The notes under the pieces are model-generated. The model was given only the letters and a program-made list of their open reading frames with translations. It was not told where the DNA came from and made no database searches. Below, piece by piece: positions 50,877 to 63,445 of a stretch of 64,000 nt of DNA. Every line of letters begins with the position of its first letter. Positions within the stretch are counted from its first letter, which is position 1. The DNA comes from Paramecium tetraurelia. Lineage: Eukaryota; Ciliophora; Oligohymenophorea; Peniculida; Parameciidae. Position numbers and translations under genes: made by a program. Location: assembly GCF_000165425.1 (NCBI RefSeq), contig NW_001799021.1, positions 76,419 to 140,418 of the forward strand. The letters run 5' to 3'.

Positions 50877-51098
50877 ATGAGCAATAAAGTTCCATAAAAT
50901 GGGATTTAAGTTGTAGCTAGATACTCAAGAAATACAGATGAAACAGAAGTAAAGAGAATCTCCTTAAATGATGAAATTAATAAGTATGAAGAGTTTTCAT
51001 ATTAATTTGACTACTATTAAGAAAATTTGAATTAAAATGATCATGAAGTTCCTGAATAGTATCAACAATAAATCTTCGATCCTTAGACTAAAATTTGA
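50877..51098 (+). CDS. Small hydrophilic protein, 73 aa
   Basis: 74 codons: MSNKVPQNGIQVVARYSRNT through QFDYYQENLNQNDHEVPEQY to IFDPQTKI, TGA. Highly Gln/Asn/Tyr-rich and likely disordered. No domain. Size and composition make it a moderate call. Confidence 0.5.
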
Positions 51099-51136
51099 TC
51101 ATTAAATTAAAAAAATTGTATTTAATCATTCCATAT

Positions 51137-51523
51137 ATGTATTATTACAATTTTTTAGTAATCTAATATACATATAGGTAAGGTAGTATTGCAGTTTGAT
51201 TAATTTATCTGGAACTTATCTTAAGAGTTAGGTGTTGTTTTTGCAAATCACTTGCTCACTCTTTATCAAAAAGACTTAGTAAAACCTTTCCATTATCTGA
51301 ATTGTTGGAAATCACAAATATTTAGATTGTTCTCAATGGATGAAATAGAATAATTATCAAGATGTTATGATAATGAACTATAGCGCTTAAGAATGAAAGC
51401 ATATGAATAAATAAGTTCTTTATGTTATGATTATAAATGCTATATTCCAAATATCATTCAATGCATTAGTATTTAATCTTTTTTTATTCAATAGATCAAT
51501 CTACTATAATCATAATTATCTGA
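51137..51523 (+). CDS. Possible small gene, weak evidence
   Basis: A long TGA-free frame contains FDQFIWNLSQELGVVFANHL, LTLYQKDLVKPFHYLNCWKS and FRLFSMDEIEQLSRCYDNEL, which looks coding. To start at ATG 51137 an unusually long 37-nt intron is needed; a 26-nt intron near 51470 would bring a TGA at 51521-51523. Unspliced, the frame stays open to 51707, but the later part overlaps the end of the hydrolase gene on the other strand. Family unknown. Confidence 0.35.
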
Positions 51524-51685
51524 TACTAGAATCTACTAGAATTTAATTTATATTCTAGTTTTTCTTAATTTATGTCATTAAGTGTTTATTACATAAATGT
51601 TCGATAATCTAAATCTAAGATTACAAACGGCAAAATAGCAAAATAGTAAATTTAAATATATAAGTAATAAACAAAAAATAAAATT

Positions 51686-52710
51686 TCAATCTATATTAGA
51701 TAATTGAAGCAATGCCTTATGTTTTTGTAAAATAGCAGAGTTTTTGTTTTAATTTGCATTAGATTGATTTTTCATTACTTTTTATTTAATTTTTATTCCA
51801 GTAGCTATGTATTAATGGGATTGCATATCTCCAGAAAACCGATTAATGGGATTATGATTAATTGGTTGAATTGTTGATTAAATGAATCCTATTACTGTAC
51901 TAATGATATTTTATGATCTTATTTCATTATGATTATTATATAGATGAATCATTTATTTTTGTCCGTGATATGATTCTAGAGTTTTAGTAAAATGACGATA
52001 TGGAATAAGAGTGTCGAATTTTGATCCCAACAATAACATGGGACAGTTAATATTCAAACTTTCAGGTAGTTTGACTGAAGAGATGGAAAACTTGTATAAC
52101 TGTTAGATCTGTCCTAATTAAATTATGAAAAATTGAATGCCATACTTTTGAGAATTTCTAACAATCCCATATTAATCAAATCAGGTGTACCTAATTTATC
52201 TTTAATGAGATTGAGAATTACTTCTTCAAGTGCAATGAAAGGACTGTCCAAAATCATACAACTTGTTTTTTGATGCTTTAGAGCATACATCAATGCAGTG
52301 GTAGCTCCCATTGATCTTCCCCATAAAATGATGTTTGAGTATTTCCCCAATAAAAAGTCGACTAACAAAACTACATTGAGTTGTTCGTTTAATCTCTCAT
52401 AGTTAAATCAATGATACCCAAAAGTTACAAAGTCTCCCTCTGATTCTCCAGCTGCTTGAAAATCGAAAGTGCATAAATCCATAGCAGATTCTAGTATAGC
52501 CACAGTGTAAGGTACAGCCTCTAGTCTTGACCCATTATATCCATGTAAATACAAAACACACAATTATGTGGTTTTATTGCATTTGTATAAAGAACATTGA
52601 AGGCCTTGCAATTTGAAATCATGTCTAGGGAAGCCACATTCTAAATCAGATCGATTAAATATGGCTCTCTTTGGTTACATAATTTATCTACAATAATTAT
52701 CAAACATCAT
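51686..52710 (-). CDS. Alpha/beta hydrolase (serine hydrolase)
   Basis: Two introns (24 nt at 52394-52417; 26 nt near 52068) leave exactly 325 codons. LYLHGYNGSRLEAVPYT has the oxyanion HG; FDFQAAGESEGDFVTFG matches the family loop; ILWGRSMGATTALMYAL contains the nucleophile elbow GRSMG; FIALEEVILN and MLLLGSKFDTLIPYRH hold the Asp strand, and SYHGQK the likely catalytic His. The family (FSH1/ABHD17-like) includes thioesterases, depalmitoylases and lipases. No signal peptide. A long Asn/Gln-rich tail follows. The TGA at 52408-52410 lies inside the first intron, so it is not a stop. Confidence 0.85.
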
Positions 52711-52983
52711 ATTGGATAAGAAAATTAATTAAGAAAACCTTTTATTATAATGATGTAATTGATAAATAGAGACTTATCATAACAATGTCAATTCGTAGAA
52801 TTGTATACCACAGTTGAATTCTAATTAAGGAAATATCATCAATAAGTGTTAAAATTAATAAGATGCTAATAGAAGAGTGAATTATTAAAGGAGAGTGTAG
52901 AAATTTGAATAAATTTATAAGATACATTGCAAGTGTTGATCGAAAGTCTAAAATTATTTAGTAATTACATAAAATATTTAACA

Positions 52984-55900
52984 ATAATGAGAAGAGAGAA
53001 ACAAATAAGGGTGCAAACAATGAGTGATGAGCATGCATCTCCTGTAAAACTACCATCTGTGTATTAGATCAATAAGACAATATAAGGAGAAGATGGAACT
53101 GTATGAATATCTGTAAATAATAGGTTTTTGCAATGAATCAATTATTGAGCAGAGCAAACCTTGGGACAAGTAATAAGACTGTTAGAACCTTATTAAAGAT
53201 TACAAATGAGTAGAGTGAAAGAAAGGATTTGTAATTATTATAATAATGGATCGATGTAAGTAATTTCGACAATTATTTAGTCAATGGTGCAACAAATTCA
53301 AAAGCAGCACTTCTATAGTATAACAGAGTTCTATGATAAAATGGAATTGATATATTCTGGTTCAATAGGATAACTTTGTCAACAGTTGTCTGTGAAATGC
53401 AATGACTATTCTTAATTGATTGATAAGATATGGACTCAATTTACAGGCACTGTTAAAGAGATTATAGATAAATAGTCCAGAACAAATCGTAAATTGGAAA
53501 AGGAGAGTTTGGCAAACACAATTAAGATCCATGAGAGATATTAGAACTCAATGACTGAGAAAGTACAACGATTGCAAGAGGCAGAAAAATAATTAAAACG
53601 TAATACAGAATACGTGGAAAAATTGAATAAGGAGAACAAGTATCTACGAAAGAAGACGAATACCTTTCAAACATAAATCACTAGTCTCAATAACGATATT
53701 GAATTGTTGAAATTGCAATTAGAGGATTTGAATAAAGAAAACGAAACACTTAAATTATTTTAATAAGTCAGGCATTCTACTGAGAATCTGACAGCAGATT
53801 ACGAAGAGGAGTTATATAAAGCAAAGAAGGAGATATTCGATGATTTTAAATTAGTGTTTGAAGAATAGACTCGTAAATTTGAAGAAGCATATCATAATAA
53901 AATGTTAGAATTGGAAAGAGGAAATGATGATAAGGCTAAAAAAGATGAGAATTTAATGGAAGAATATGAGGAGATTCTCTTCAAAGATAAATGTGTTGGT
54001 AATCATAAGGACTTTACAGATTCACAAGCAGATACTATAGAGTATATAATAAAATATATATTAAAATAGTTTAATATAAACCTAGGATTGCTCAGTCTAA
54101 ACTATTTACTAGAAGAAAAAAATCTTTGAATAGGGAACTCAGACCTTACCACCTCAACAATGTAATTAAGCTTGTGAAGCAAATTATGCAATTATTAAAA
54201 GAGAGTGCATTCCCAGAAATAGTGATGAATAAACTTATTTAGAAATGTCACGATATCCGATCAAAGCATTTATTGATGACTACTATCAATTGTATATAGA
54301 GAAAGTTGAAATAGAAAAGAAGACATTTCCTGATGTATTTGAAAGTGTTCTCGACCAACTCAAATTTCGATCATCTTAACTGTTCAACATTATGAAGATG
54401 AAGGAAGAATTCTTTGCAGATGATTTCTATGAAGTAGATTAATACGTACAGAGTTCTTATTCTGTTTTTGTATTTTTAACACATCACTTTCAAGAAATCA
54501 TTCGTAAATTGAAGGATGAATTGATTGCTCGAAAAATTTAGATCTTCGAAACTCAAATTGATTGTAAACAAGCTGTTCGATAAAAGAATCAAATTCAAAA
54601 GAGATTAGATATCTTGAGTAACAAATATTAATCGTAAGTCAAGAATTACAATTTTATTGAAAAGCAATTTAAATCAGTCTCCAGATTCATCCCTCAATAT
54701 CAATAAGATTAAATACGTCGGAAAGCCTAAAAACATAAAATTCATTTAGAATTCCCAAAAGCATATTCACCTACTCCAAACCCTCTGATTACAAGCACTA
54801 ATAATTTGAATCCTCCAGCACAACAGGTATTTATCAATAGTTCCATTTCTCTCTTGCCTCCTTAACACTAAAGTACAAGTCCAAACTTATTGCTATCTGC
54901 AAATCCTAAGCATTCATTTGGGTTCTTTCCACCAATGACTCCTTTAGAACCTTAATAAGATAATAGTCTTCCTTAACGTAATTCCTTGGTTGAATTAAGT
55001 TATGATTCACCAGAACCCCCTGAAATGCTTTCGCCTCAAAAACCCCTAATAACATTGAATTGTATTATTTTATTCTATCAAGTCTTTCCTGATAATAAAT
55101 TCGAAGAGTCATCAAGTTCTTCAGAAGAAGAAGTGGATTTATCTGAATGTCTAAATCCTGTAAAAAATCTACTGTCAATCGAAAAGAAATTGTTTGTGTA
55201 TAGATGTCCAAGCAAAAATACTTAGATCGCAACACAAACCCTATTATAGGAAATTCAATAATTTAGAAGAGATAAAATAGAAAATATTGTTACTTAAGGT
55301 ACATTGATAAAAACACTATCAAATTTTGTGTCTTGGTGTTTAAAGTTTAATAAATTCAATTATCCTATGCATATCTAATTATATGAGTATTTTTCAAGTG
55401 AGAATTAATCATAACCATAAAATGTTTGGCTAGGCAAAGTGGCAAGAGTAATTAAGTCAATAATCTACTATAAAAGAAAGAATGATTCAGCCAGACTATT
55501 TCATGCTATGCTGGTCGGAGATGTACTTAATTTTATCTATACAATCATTAGTTAAGTTTCCTGATTTACTTATAAATCTTGAGCAATATTTAAGGCATTA
55601 ACTTCTAAGACACTGGTATTTCAGTTCTACAATCCTAACTGGCTGATCAAATTAAGAGTATACAGAAACTGCCTCAATATATTGATTATGATTAGGAGAT
55701 CTCCCATCATCTAGGACCTATGTAAGATGTCAAAATTCAGGAATTGCTCCTAAAATATTCAATTATCTTACAAATTTTTGCAGAAGAGGGGGAAAGATTA
55801 ACTTAGAATTAATTCAGGTTGCTCATGCTTGAACTTGATAGTAAGAAGGAAGAACAATGTTACATTAATATTTTTAATTCTGAATGTGATATTGAACAAT

Positions 55901-56238
55901 CTTCTATACAATACATATCTTTTTAAAGATTTGCTGTTATTTGTGATGAACTTTAATTGCTATAGGGGTTAGATGATTACTTAGCTAAAAATGATGCCTA
56001 ATATTTTAAGGATTCTGATCTATGGAAATTGAGGGAAATCGAATTAAAATTAATGATGATCAGAAGTCACAATTACGATGCGTCAGAAAGAGATCTCTTT
56101 TATAGAATGCACAAATTGCATCAGCCTCCTTAACGCATAATATTAGGAAGGTTCTTGGAAAGAAGAGCTAAAGAATTATTACTCTAGAAATATACATTAG
56201 AGTGTTTGGCACCTTTTATGTTACTTTTCGAATCATGA
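52984..56238 (+). CDS. Large protein with central coiled coil
   Basis: Short introns (for example 23 nt near 53101, 25 nt near 53251, 28 nt near 54040 and 29 nt near 55527) join frames over 3.2 kb. It starts MRREKQIRVQTMSDEHASPV. Residues 100-350 are a coiled coil (KVQRLQEAEKQLKRNTEYVE). A helical domain (SRYPIKAFIDDYYQLYIEKV), a Pro/Ser linker (NPPAQQVFINSSISLLPPQ) and a globular C-terminal domain (RLFHAMLVGDLSFLIYLQIL; ERDLFYRMHKLHQPPQRIIL; GRFLERRAKELLLQKYTLEC) follow. It may be an axonemal or dynein-regulatory type protein, but no diagnostic motif is seen. Its stop overlaps the convergent gene's stop. Confidence 0.75.
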
Positions 56239-59200
56239 TTATAATGAAAATTAATTAGTTAAAATCACACTAAATATTTAGGTTAATGTTAAGTTATTTT
56301 TTATGGGAATTAAGGCATTAACATCTTTAGATAAATTGTTATGGAAAAAGACATACACTGCCTTTTGGTATTTCAATTTCTTAAGTGTAATAGTCTTTGT
56401 ATCATTAGCTCTTCTCAATTTATCTACGTCGTCAGATGTTATGAATTGTTCAGCTTTCTAATCTTAAGGCTTCTCATTTTTTTGTAATATCTATGATTGT
56501 ATTAATTCCTTACTTTAAAAAACGTTTGCTTCTCCTATTTCTTAATTCTCAATTCATTTTATTTAATTGTACATTCTTACACTTCTAAATTTAGTTCGTT
56601 GTATTTTGTTAAATGACCTAGAAAATCATCAAATTTCGGATTATTGTATGTATTAGCAATTCCTAAAGTGTTAAGTTGTCTAATTTGTTCTACAAGATGT
56701 GAGTCTATTTGATCACTTACATCTCCTTTTGGTTTGAGTGATAATCTATATCCAGGAGTGATCATTCTATTGGATGGCATTTATTCCAACATCAGTCTAG
56801 TCTAAGTTTCACGTAGTCTATCCTACTATTATAAATTATTATTAATTGAATATTGATGTCTCAAGTTCTTATTATTCTGATCTTACATGTCAAATGTAAC
56901 CTTTACCTAATATTCAGTATTAAGATTCAAATTAATATTCCCATTATTAGTCATGTTCTTTTGACTAACTTAAATCAAATCTTTAATTTTCATAAACTAA
57001 TTAGAAATAGGTTGCTTTTATTATTACTATTTAATGGGTTCAATCTTGTTCTTTTGCTTATATATACTTAATTCCCACCCAACTCCTTTATAATTTATTT
57101 ATATTCATTTATCATCCTATCCAAATTCTTACAATGTCTGAATAATTGTTACACTCTCTCTTCATTCTAATCTTAATTGAATTGACATAATTTTAAAACC
57201 GTTACATTCTTTTCATTTCATCCTACACTCCCTATAAATTGTCCATCTGCTTCTTCAGTTCATCTCCCTGTGTCTTTGTTAAGTCATTCAATCTATAGGC
57301 TTCTATCGTCGCCTCTTGGGGGTATAGATTTTATTTAACTGTTTTTAATTCCTGTAATTTGTTCTTCAACTATTAATTTTAATGATTTACTTTTAATTAA
57401 TTATATTTCTTAACGTACAACACTTTCTTTTTGTTCTCAGGCAAAATTCTTCTTCCGATTGAAGGTGTTCTGTCAATACTTTTTCTAAAGACTAATTAAT
57501 TCTTCTCGCTGGTTCAACTTTATTTATCATTGGACTATAATAGCGGTGTCTAATTTCTGGTAATTTTTGTATTGACTTGTTCTTGAAACTCTTGGCATTG
57601 ATGACCAATCTAATTGCTTTTTGATTAATCTACATTTCTTCCTGAATGGACATATATTAAGTAGAGTCTTTCCCATAGAATTGCATAAGTTTTGAGAAAT
57701 TATTCTTTTAAGTTAATGCCATGGGAATTGAACCCATAACCATCTCTTATAATAATAGGGATTTGGACCTTTAAACGTGTTTAATAATTTCTCTCTTAAG
57801 AAGTCTTATTTGGTTTGTAAATATTCTTGTAAAATGTTTGGATGAAATTAAGATTAATAATAATTAATAAAGCAATCTCGATTATTTTTAATGTCCAAAT
57901 TTAGATTCTCCAATTAGACAGTACTTATTAATGTTGAGAAATAATCTTCATTCAATTGTTATTTTGGTTTTTTCTTGGACAACATTTTCAATTAACTTAA
58001 TTCGCCATATAATCCAACTTCTTCGAATTCTATTGATTAACCTCTCAATAAAGGATGCTTATATGCAGGAGTGCCGTCTCTATTAAATAGCAAAATGAAT
58101 AGTACTTCTCGAAATTGGAGAATTCTCTCAGAAATATGCAAATTTATAACATAATGAAGAACAATCCTTCCGTAGAAGGTTTGTAGATGGCTTAGAAATT
58201 CTCTACGGCTTTATTATATTCCATAACCAAATCACATCCATTTTATTCAAGCATATCCCATAATTAACATAATTCAAATTTATTATAAGGATTCCAGAGA
58301 ATAAGGAAATGTTCTATATTAATAATTATTTCTTTGAGTTTAAAGAATTTTTTATTTTTAGCGTATTATTGAATGAGTTCTTCCAATTTTCTAGTGGAGT
58401 TGGGCGAATGTTCGATAATTTATAAGAATTACTCATACAGGTTTTTATTAAATTGGATTTATTAGATTGCTTATCTCATAGTAAGTATATAGATCGAGTA
58501 GACTTGATTCTTCTCTAGGAAACAAATCTATTTAATAATGTTTGTTAAGGTTACTTTGAAGAAATCATAAACTTTGATGAATTGCTCTTGAGTGCATGAA
58601 CAACTGGCCAACATTTCATCTATTGAGATACCTTTATTAACATATGAAAGAACACAAAAGATGGAAGAAGCTATTGGATCATCAGTACAAAACTAATTGA
58701 CAAGAATAGTAAAGAAATCGATTTCAGTTTGAAATTCTATTTATTATTTAATAAGTTATTAGATTATACTTTCTGCCTTTTATAGTACTTCCAAAATTAA
58801 TTATGCGTATTCCTCCAGAGGATTAATGAGGATAGTGTAAAAATTTTGAGAAAATGCAATTAGCAACGCAATTATTCTGGAACATGCATTATCTCATTAT
58901 AACAAAGAAGATACTCGAACTTCTCCACCACTATAAAACTTATCTATGCCTTGAATGAATATAATGACCCTCAATAATACTATATTCTATACTCGTTTGT
59001 ATGTTATTTTACAATCACTGTATAACTGATTGCTAAGTTCTCTTGAGCATAAATTCAACCAATATTCAAAATACTATTTTAATTTCTCACTCTCTAATTC
59101 AACTTTTATGGGATATTAAAAACGGCCTATTTATTCATTAGAATTACTCTTAATTTAGTTAAAATGTAATAAATGGCATAATAATGATTCTAGTTCTCGT

Positions 59201-59530
59201 GCTCCACAAAATATGGAATAATTAGATCTCTCTTTATTCTTTTATTATAATTACATTCCTTTATTAATGTTCTTGAATCCAATAAGCAATCATTGTCTAT
59301 AAATCATCTCCCTCCTTCTCTTCAATCAAAACTACTTTATTTTACTAAAATTAATGTTTGTTTAACTTCTACCTTAACTTTATAAAATTGCTCTTCAATT
59401 CGGAAATGAAATTGTTCAAGTCCTTCTGGACGCATCATCGTTAAACATTTGTCAAGAATTACTTCAGATTTACTGCAAGTTATATTTCAAAATACCTATT
59501 GGCATACTCAAGTTCAAATTGGTTTTCCAT
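56233..59530 (-). CDS. Large helical/coiled-coil protein
   Basis: The frame starts MENQFELEYANSKSEVILDK across a 23-nt intron and continues through short introns (for example 23 nt near 57745, 20 nt near 57185) to MITPGYRLSLKPKGD and a Lys-rich end. Blocks such as TMMRPEGLEQFHFRIEEQFY, WDMLEQNGCDLVMEYNKAVE, AYKHPLLRGQSIEFEEVGLY and FKNKSIQKLPEIRHRYYSP look structured; later parts are coiled coil. About 1000 residues. I treat it as one gene because consecutive frames join in phase, but a split into two genes cannot be excluded. Family not recognised. The final TCATGA hexamer carries both stops. Confidence 0.7.
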
Positions 59531-59623
59531 TTAAATATTAATTATAATATAATAGTAGGAGAAAAAAGAATATTTTGACTATCCAAATATTAGAATAGAT
59601 ATATTATAAGCTTTCAGCTTTGA

Positions 59624-61431
59624 TCATAAATTTTTGCTTAAACTCTATTTGACCTATTAAATGGCAGGTTCTCTACAATCTTCTTACTGATGCAATGAAT
59701 CCTCATCATTAACTGGCTGTTATTGTTGTTTGTATTTTTAAAGGAAATTCAAAGATTCTTGTCTCTTGTGTTTGGACAATCCTTCTTTCATTTTTTGTTA
59801 CTATTTTGACCCTTCTAAGGGGGAATCTAAATGAAAATGAATTAAAACGTGTTTACCATCAATGCTTTCTATTCTTCCAGTAATCACTGGAGTATGCATA
59901 ATCATCTGCTCTTGCAATTAAACGCTTTCTTTCATCTATTCCTTCATTGCCTAAGTTTGAGTGGCTCTTATATTTGGAGATCTGATTGGTGAATTGGTTA
60001 GTTGATTAATACGCATCATATCAAACTTATTATTAAGATCATTAATCTTTTGCAGTCTCTAATCTAATTGACAACTATCATCACTATCAATGTTTTCATC
60101 TTCAAATTAGGCTATGTTTGGAATATGATAAGGGTTAAAATAATTATGCTTTAATGCTTCTTCTGCTGTGATTCTTTATTTTGGATCTGTTTCTAGCATT
60201 CTCTTTAAAAGATTCAAGGCTGCCTTTGGAATTATGTCAAATGCTGATGATTTCCATTGTATTTTAGCCTCCTTATTTTGATTCACAATGGTTGTATAAC
60301 TGCGTCCAGTAAATGCTGGTTTCCCAGTCAATAATAAATGAAACACCAATCCCAAGGAATATATGTCACAAACTTTATCATATTTAGTTGTTAGATCTTT
60401 AATGTTGATAACTTCAGGAGCCACAAATCTATTATAAATATATTTTTGTATATACCCAGGAGTGCCACATCTGCAATACAAATACACTTCATCATGAACA
60501 TAGGTAGCCAATCCAAAATCTGCTAGACACACAGACTCTATTTAGTTAGGCTTTTTGAATAAGATATTTTCTAATTTGATATCTCTATGCATGATATCTT
60601 TGGAATGAATGTGTTTAAGACCTTTTATATATGTAATCAGAAGTACCTTCTAGTAATCCTTTAATAATAGTTAAGATCTCTTTATTTGAAAATATGACTT
60701 TTTTCTTCAATTACTCATATAATTGACCACCTTCCAATAATTCCAAACAAACATATAATGAATTTGTTGTTTCATGGACCTCATGCAATTTGATTATGTT
60801 TGGATGATCCAATTACCTCATCAACTTAATTTCGTTCATTAATCCTTCTTTTCCATTTTCTTCTGCATATGCCACACTTTTAGAAAATGCCTTAATAGCC
60901 ATCTATTGCCCATCCTCAACTCTCTCAGCCAAATATACTGATGCAAAGTTTCCCTTTCCAATCTTCTTAAAAACCTTGAACAAATGATGGAATCCGTACT
61001 AGTTGATCCTCTTCCCCAAGAACTATCTCCATTGTGTGAGGATCATGGATGGAGCAACCAACTCATATCTGTGGTCCTCATCTCGAAATAGCCACAATGT
61101 AGTAGCCTCCCCAAGTTTCTCTATATTTTCGCTCTTCACTTAATCAACTCGAGCACTTCCTGAAAGCTTTATCACCTAACATCCTGGTTTCATCTTAGGG
61201 GCTGTTCGTATCATCTCAAATTTCAGATCAAAGTCCATCATTGTGTACTTCTTGGGCTTTTTGAATTGGGGGTCCTTATGTTTAAACTCGTATTGAAACC
61301 TCGTATATTATCAGCAGTGTTTCACTTCCACCTAAATATCTAAACTTGCCCTTTTTCTAAAATTCAGACTTTATCAAAAGCTCTCCTATCTTCACTTCCT
61401 CTTTATACGGGCTCCAAAACTTTGTTTTCAT
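59624..61431 (-). CDS. Protein kinase with N-terminal PH-like domain
   Basis: It starts MKTKFWSPYKEEVKIGELLI. The first 130 residues look like a PH domain (FRYLGGSETLLIIYED then KKYTMMDFDLKFEMIRTAPK), joined by a 25-nt intron, ending ATTLWLFRDEDHRYELVAP. The kinase follows: IGKGNFASVYLAE, MAIKAFSKS, HRDIKLENILF, CLADFGLATYV, RCGTPGFVAPEVIN (across a 27-nt intron near 60440) and DIYSLGLVFHLLLTGKPAF. All catalytic residues are intact. The tail has a coil (MKEQMKESVQLQEQMIM) and Gln/Lys-rich sequence. The PH domain suggests phosphoinositide membrane recruitment. The DIYSLG helix is typical of a ciliate-expanded CAMK-like group (memory, unchecked). Confidence 0.87.
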
Positions 61432-61800
61432 TATATGATAGATTATTTTATCAATTATTTTCTTTAAAAATCATCATAATTTTTCAATCTTGAATGCCCT
61501 CAATCATTAAATTATATAATCGAGCTAACCATATCTAAACTCATAGAATTCTAAAATTTCTTTAGTGTCTAGATAGAATTTCAGTATAATAAGAATATAT
61601 TTATTAAATCTATCCAACAATCAAGCTGAAATCTATATATTTATTGTAAAGAACCCCAATTTTCTAAAGAAAATCATTGATCTTAACTATCAATATCAAA
61701 TATTCAAACTATATGAAAAAAACTATAAATATGTTCTCATTTTAAATTATAGTTAATAATATATATTTTATAAATTCAAATGAACGATAGAACCTAATAA
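61432..61800. other. 369-bp AT-rich divergent intergenic region
   Basis: No gene-like frame. It separates the kinase start from HSBP1 and probably contains both promoters; no known motif is recognised. Confidence 0.5.
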
Positions 61801-62021
61801 ATGGCAGAGGATCCCTCTACAAAAGAGTTAAACAATTTTGTGTAAACACTCCTCAAACAAATGCAAGATCGATTCGATGAAATGCAAGGCACTATCGTTT
61901 CTAGAATTGATGATATGGGTAATCTATTAGATCAATGTTATTAGGAAAGCGCATTGAAGACATAGAAAAAAGTGTAACAGAACTAATGAATGACCTAGGA
62001 TTCTCTGATGATGAAAAATGA
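61801..62021 (+). CDS. HSBP1: Heat shock factor-binding protein 1 (HSBP1)
   Basis: One 26-nt intron (61917-61942) leaves 65 codons: MAEDPSTKELNNFVQTLLKQ then MQDRFDEMQGTIVSRIDDMG and KRIEDIEKSVTELMNDLGF. This matches HSBP1, a small trimeric coiled coil that binds HSF1 and WASH-complex subunits. An in-frame ATG 7 codons upstream (61780) would add MNDRTQQ; I prefer the second because it matches the family start MAE. It is a short gene that standard-code tools would miss, since an internal TAA encodes Gln. Confidence 0.92.
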
Positions 62022-62673
62022 CAAAGGCAAATAGTTTTGAACTTTATTATAAATCTTATATCATTATTACATTTTCCATTCATCTTTATCATTCACATCA
62101 GATAAATCATTTATAGAATAATAAATATCGATTAATCGATCAAATCATTCTTATTTTCAATAATGTATAACATAAATAAATAATTCTGTCTAAAATTTAA
62201 ATTAAAATTCATAATACAAAAATATTTCAACATTCTATCAATAGTGTCAAAAGAGATTTATATATATTTCAATTTTCACCAAAAAGAAATTCTACATGAT
62301 TTTCATATATTGATCAAAGTCACTGTGAAATTATTAATGAAAATAAAGGTTATCTTATCTATCTGAACAGATAGTTTGTTTTAAATACTCTTTTGTTAAA
62401 TATTAAACTAAATATACAAAACTGTTAGATTATTCGTAATTCCTTAACTTGTTAAAGATAAAAAAATACTGGCAAATAGAGATATTTAATCTAAAATTAG
62501 AATATTGTTGATTGTAAAAAATCATACTATAAATTATTATTTTCTTATTCTTTGAGATATTTTACATTATTGTTATTTCAATATTATATAGAAAGTTGGT
62601 ACCAAAGGCAAAATTCTTTGAATTAAGTTGATAATTTATTTCGCAAAACATCATTTAAAAATAATAATAATAA
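62022..62673. other. 652-bp AT-rich intergenic region
   Basis: It lies between HSBP1 and the MORN gene, both on the plus strand. No convincing frame, repeat, tRNA or other RNA gene. Confidence 0.5.
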
Positions 62674-63351
62674 ATGGGAAATTGTTCAGCCGAAAACATT
62701 TAGCAATACGAGAATGTAGAGTTCACAGAAGGAGATACATATGAAGGAGAGATGGAGAACGGATTTGCAGAGGGCTGGGGTGTATATACAAGAAAGAATG
62801 GAGATCAATATATTGGTTGGGTAATACGAAATTATTTTAATGAAAGTGGCATAATGGGTTTTAGCATGGGATTGGCAGAGAAATATTTGCTGATAAAACA
62901 GAGTATGATGGAACATTCGTAAAGGGGAAGAAACATGGCAAAGGAAAAATTACATTTCCAGATGGATCATCTTATGAAGGATAATTTTAAAAAGATAGTT
63001 TTTCTGGGGAAGGTGTATACATATATCCTAATGGGATGAAGTTAATTGGTACAATAATTTTATAATTAAGTTTGGTAAGTGGATTGATAATAGAAAAGAA
63101 GGCAGTGCATAGATAGTATTCGAAAATGGTAACATATTTGAATGCGTAAGAATATTATGAATTAAAAGTAATACAAAAATGATAAGAAAAATGGGGAAGG
63201 CCTATTCAAGTGGCCAGATGGATGTAGGTTTTAAAGTAACTGGGTAGATGGATAACTGTAAGGGGAATCAAAATTGATAGAGAATGGCATCATGACAATA
63301 GGGGAATGGTTAAACAATAAATGCGTGAAGTGGGAATAATTGAATGATTGA
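62674..63351 (+). CDS. MORN-repeat protein with N-terminal lipidation signal
   Basis: It starts MGNCSAENIQQYENVEF: Gly2 with Ser5 fits N-myristoylation and Cys4 fits palmitoylation, so it should sit on membranes. MORN repeats follow (YEGEMENGFAEGWGVYTR; YDGTFVKGKKHGKGKITFPD; SYEGQFQKDSFSGEGVYIYP; later NGEGLFKWPDG). A 26-nt intron (from about 62821) sits after GDQYIGW; other introns near 63045-63175 are needed. MORN repeats bind acidic phospholipids and act in cortical or basal-body proteins. The end is KWEQLND, TGA at 63349-63351. Confidence 0.82.
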
Positions 63352-63445
63352 TATCCAAAATCTATTTAATATATTATAAAGATCAAAATGATTACATTAT
63401 AATTAATTTTATAAACTCCACCAAAATTTTCAATTCAAATATTTA

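Noticed and set aside
52408-52410. In-frame TGA in the hydrolase, considered as selenocysteine or readthrough
   Set aside because: It lies inside a 24-nt GT...AG intron (52394-52417); splicing restores the conserved loop FVTFGLNEQL.
52745-52927. 60-codon minus-strand frame with hydrophobic sequence
   Set aside because: Lies in the divergent gap between two good genes and has no continuation under the ciliate code with gene-like composition.
62686-62916. 76-codon minus-strand frame
   Set aside because: Antisense to the MORN gene.
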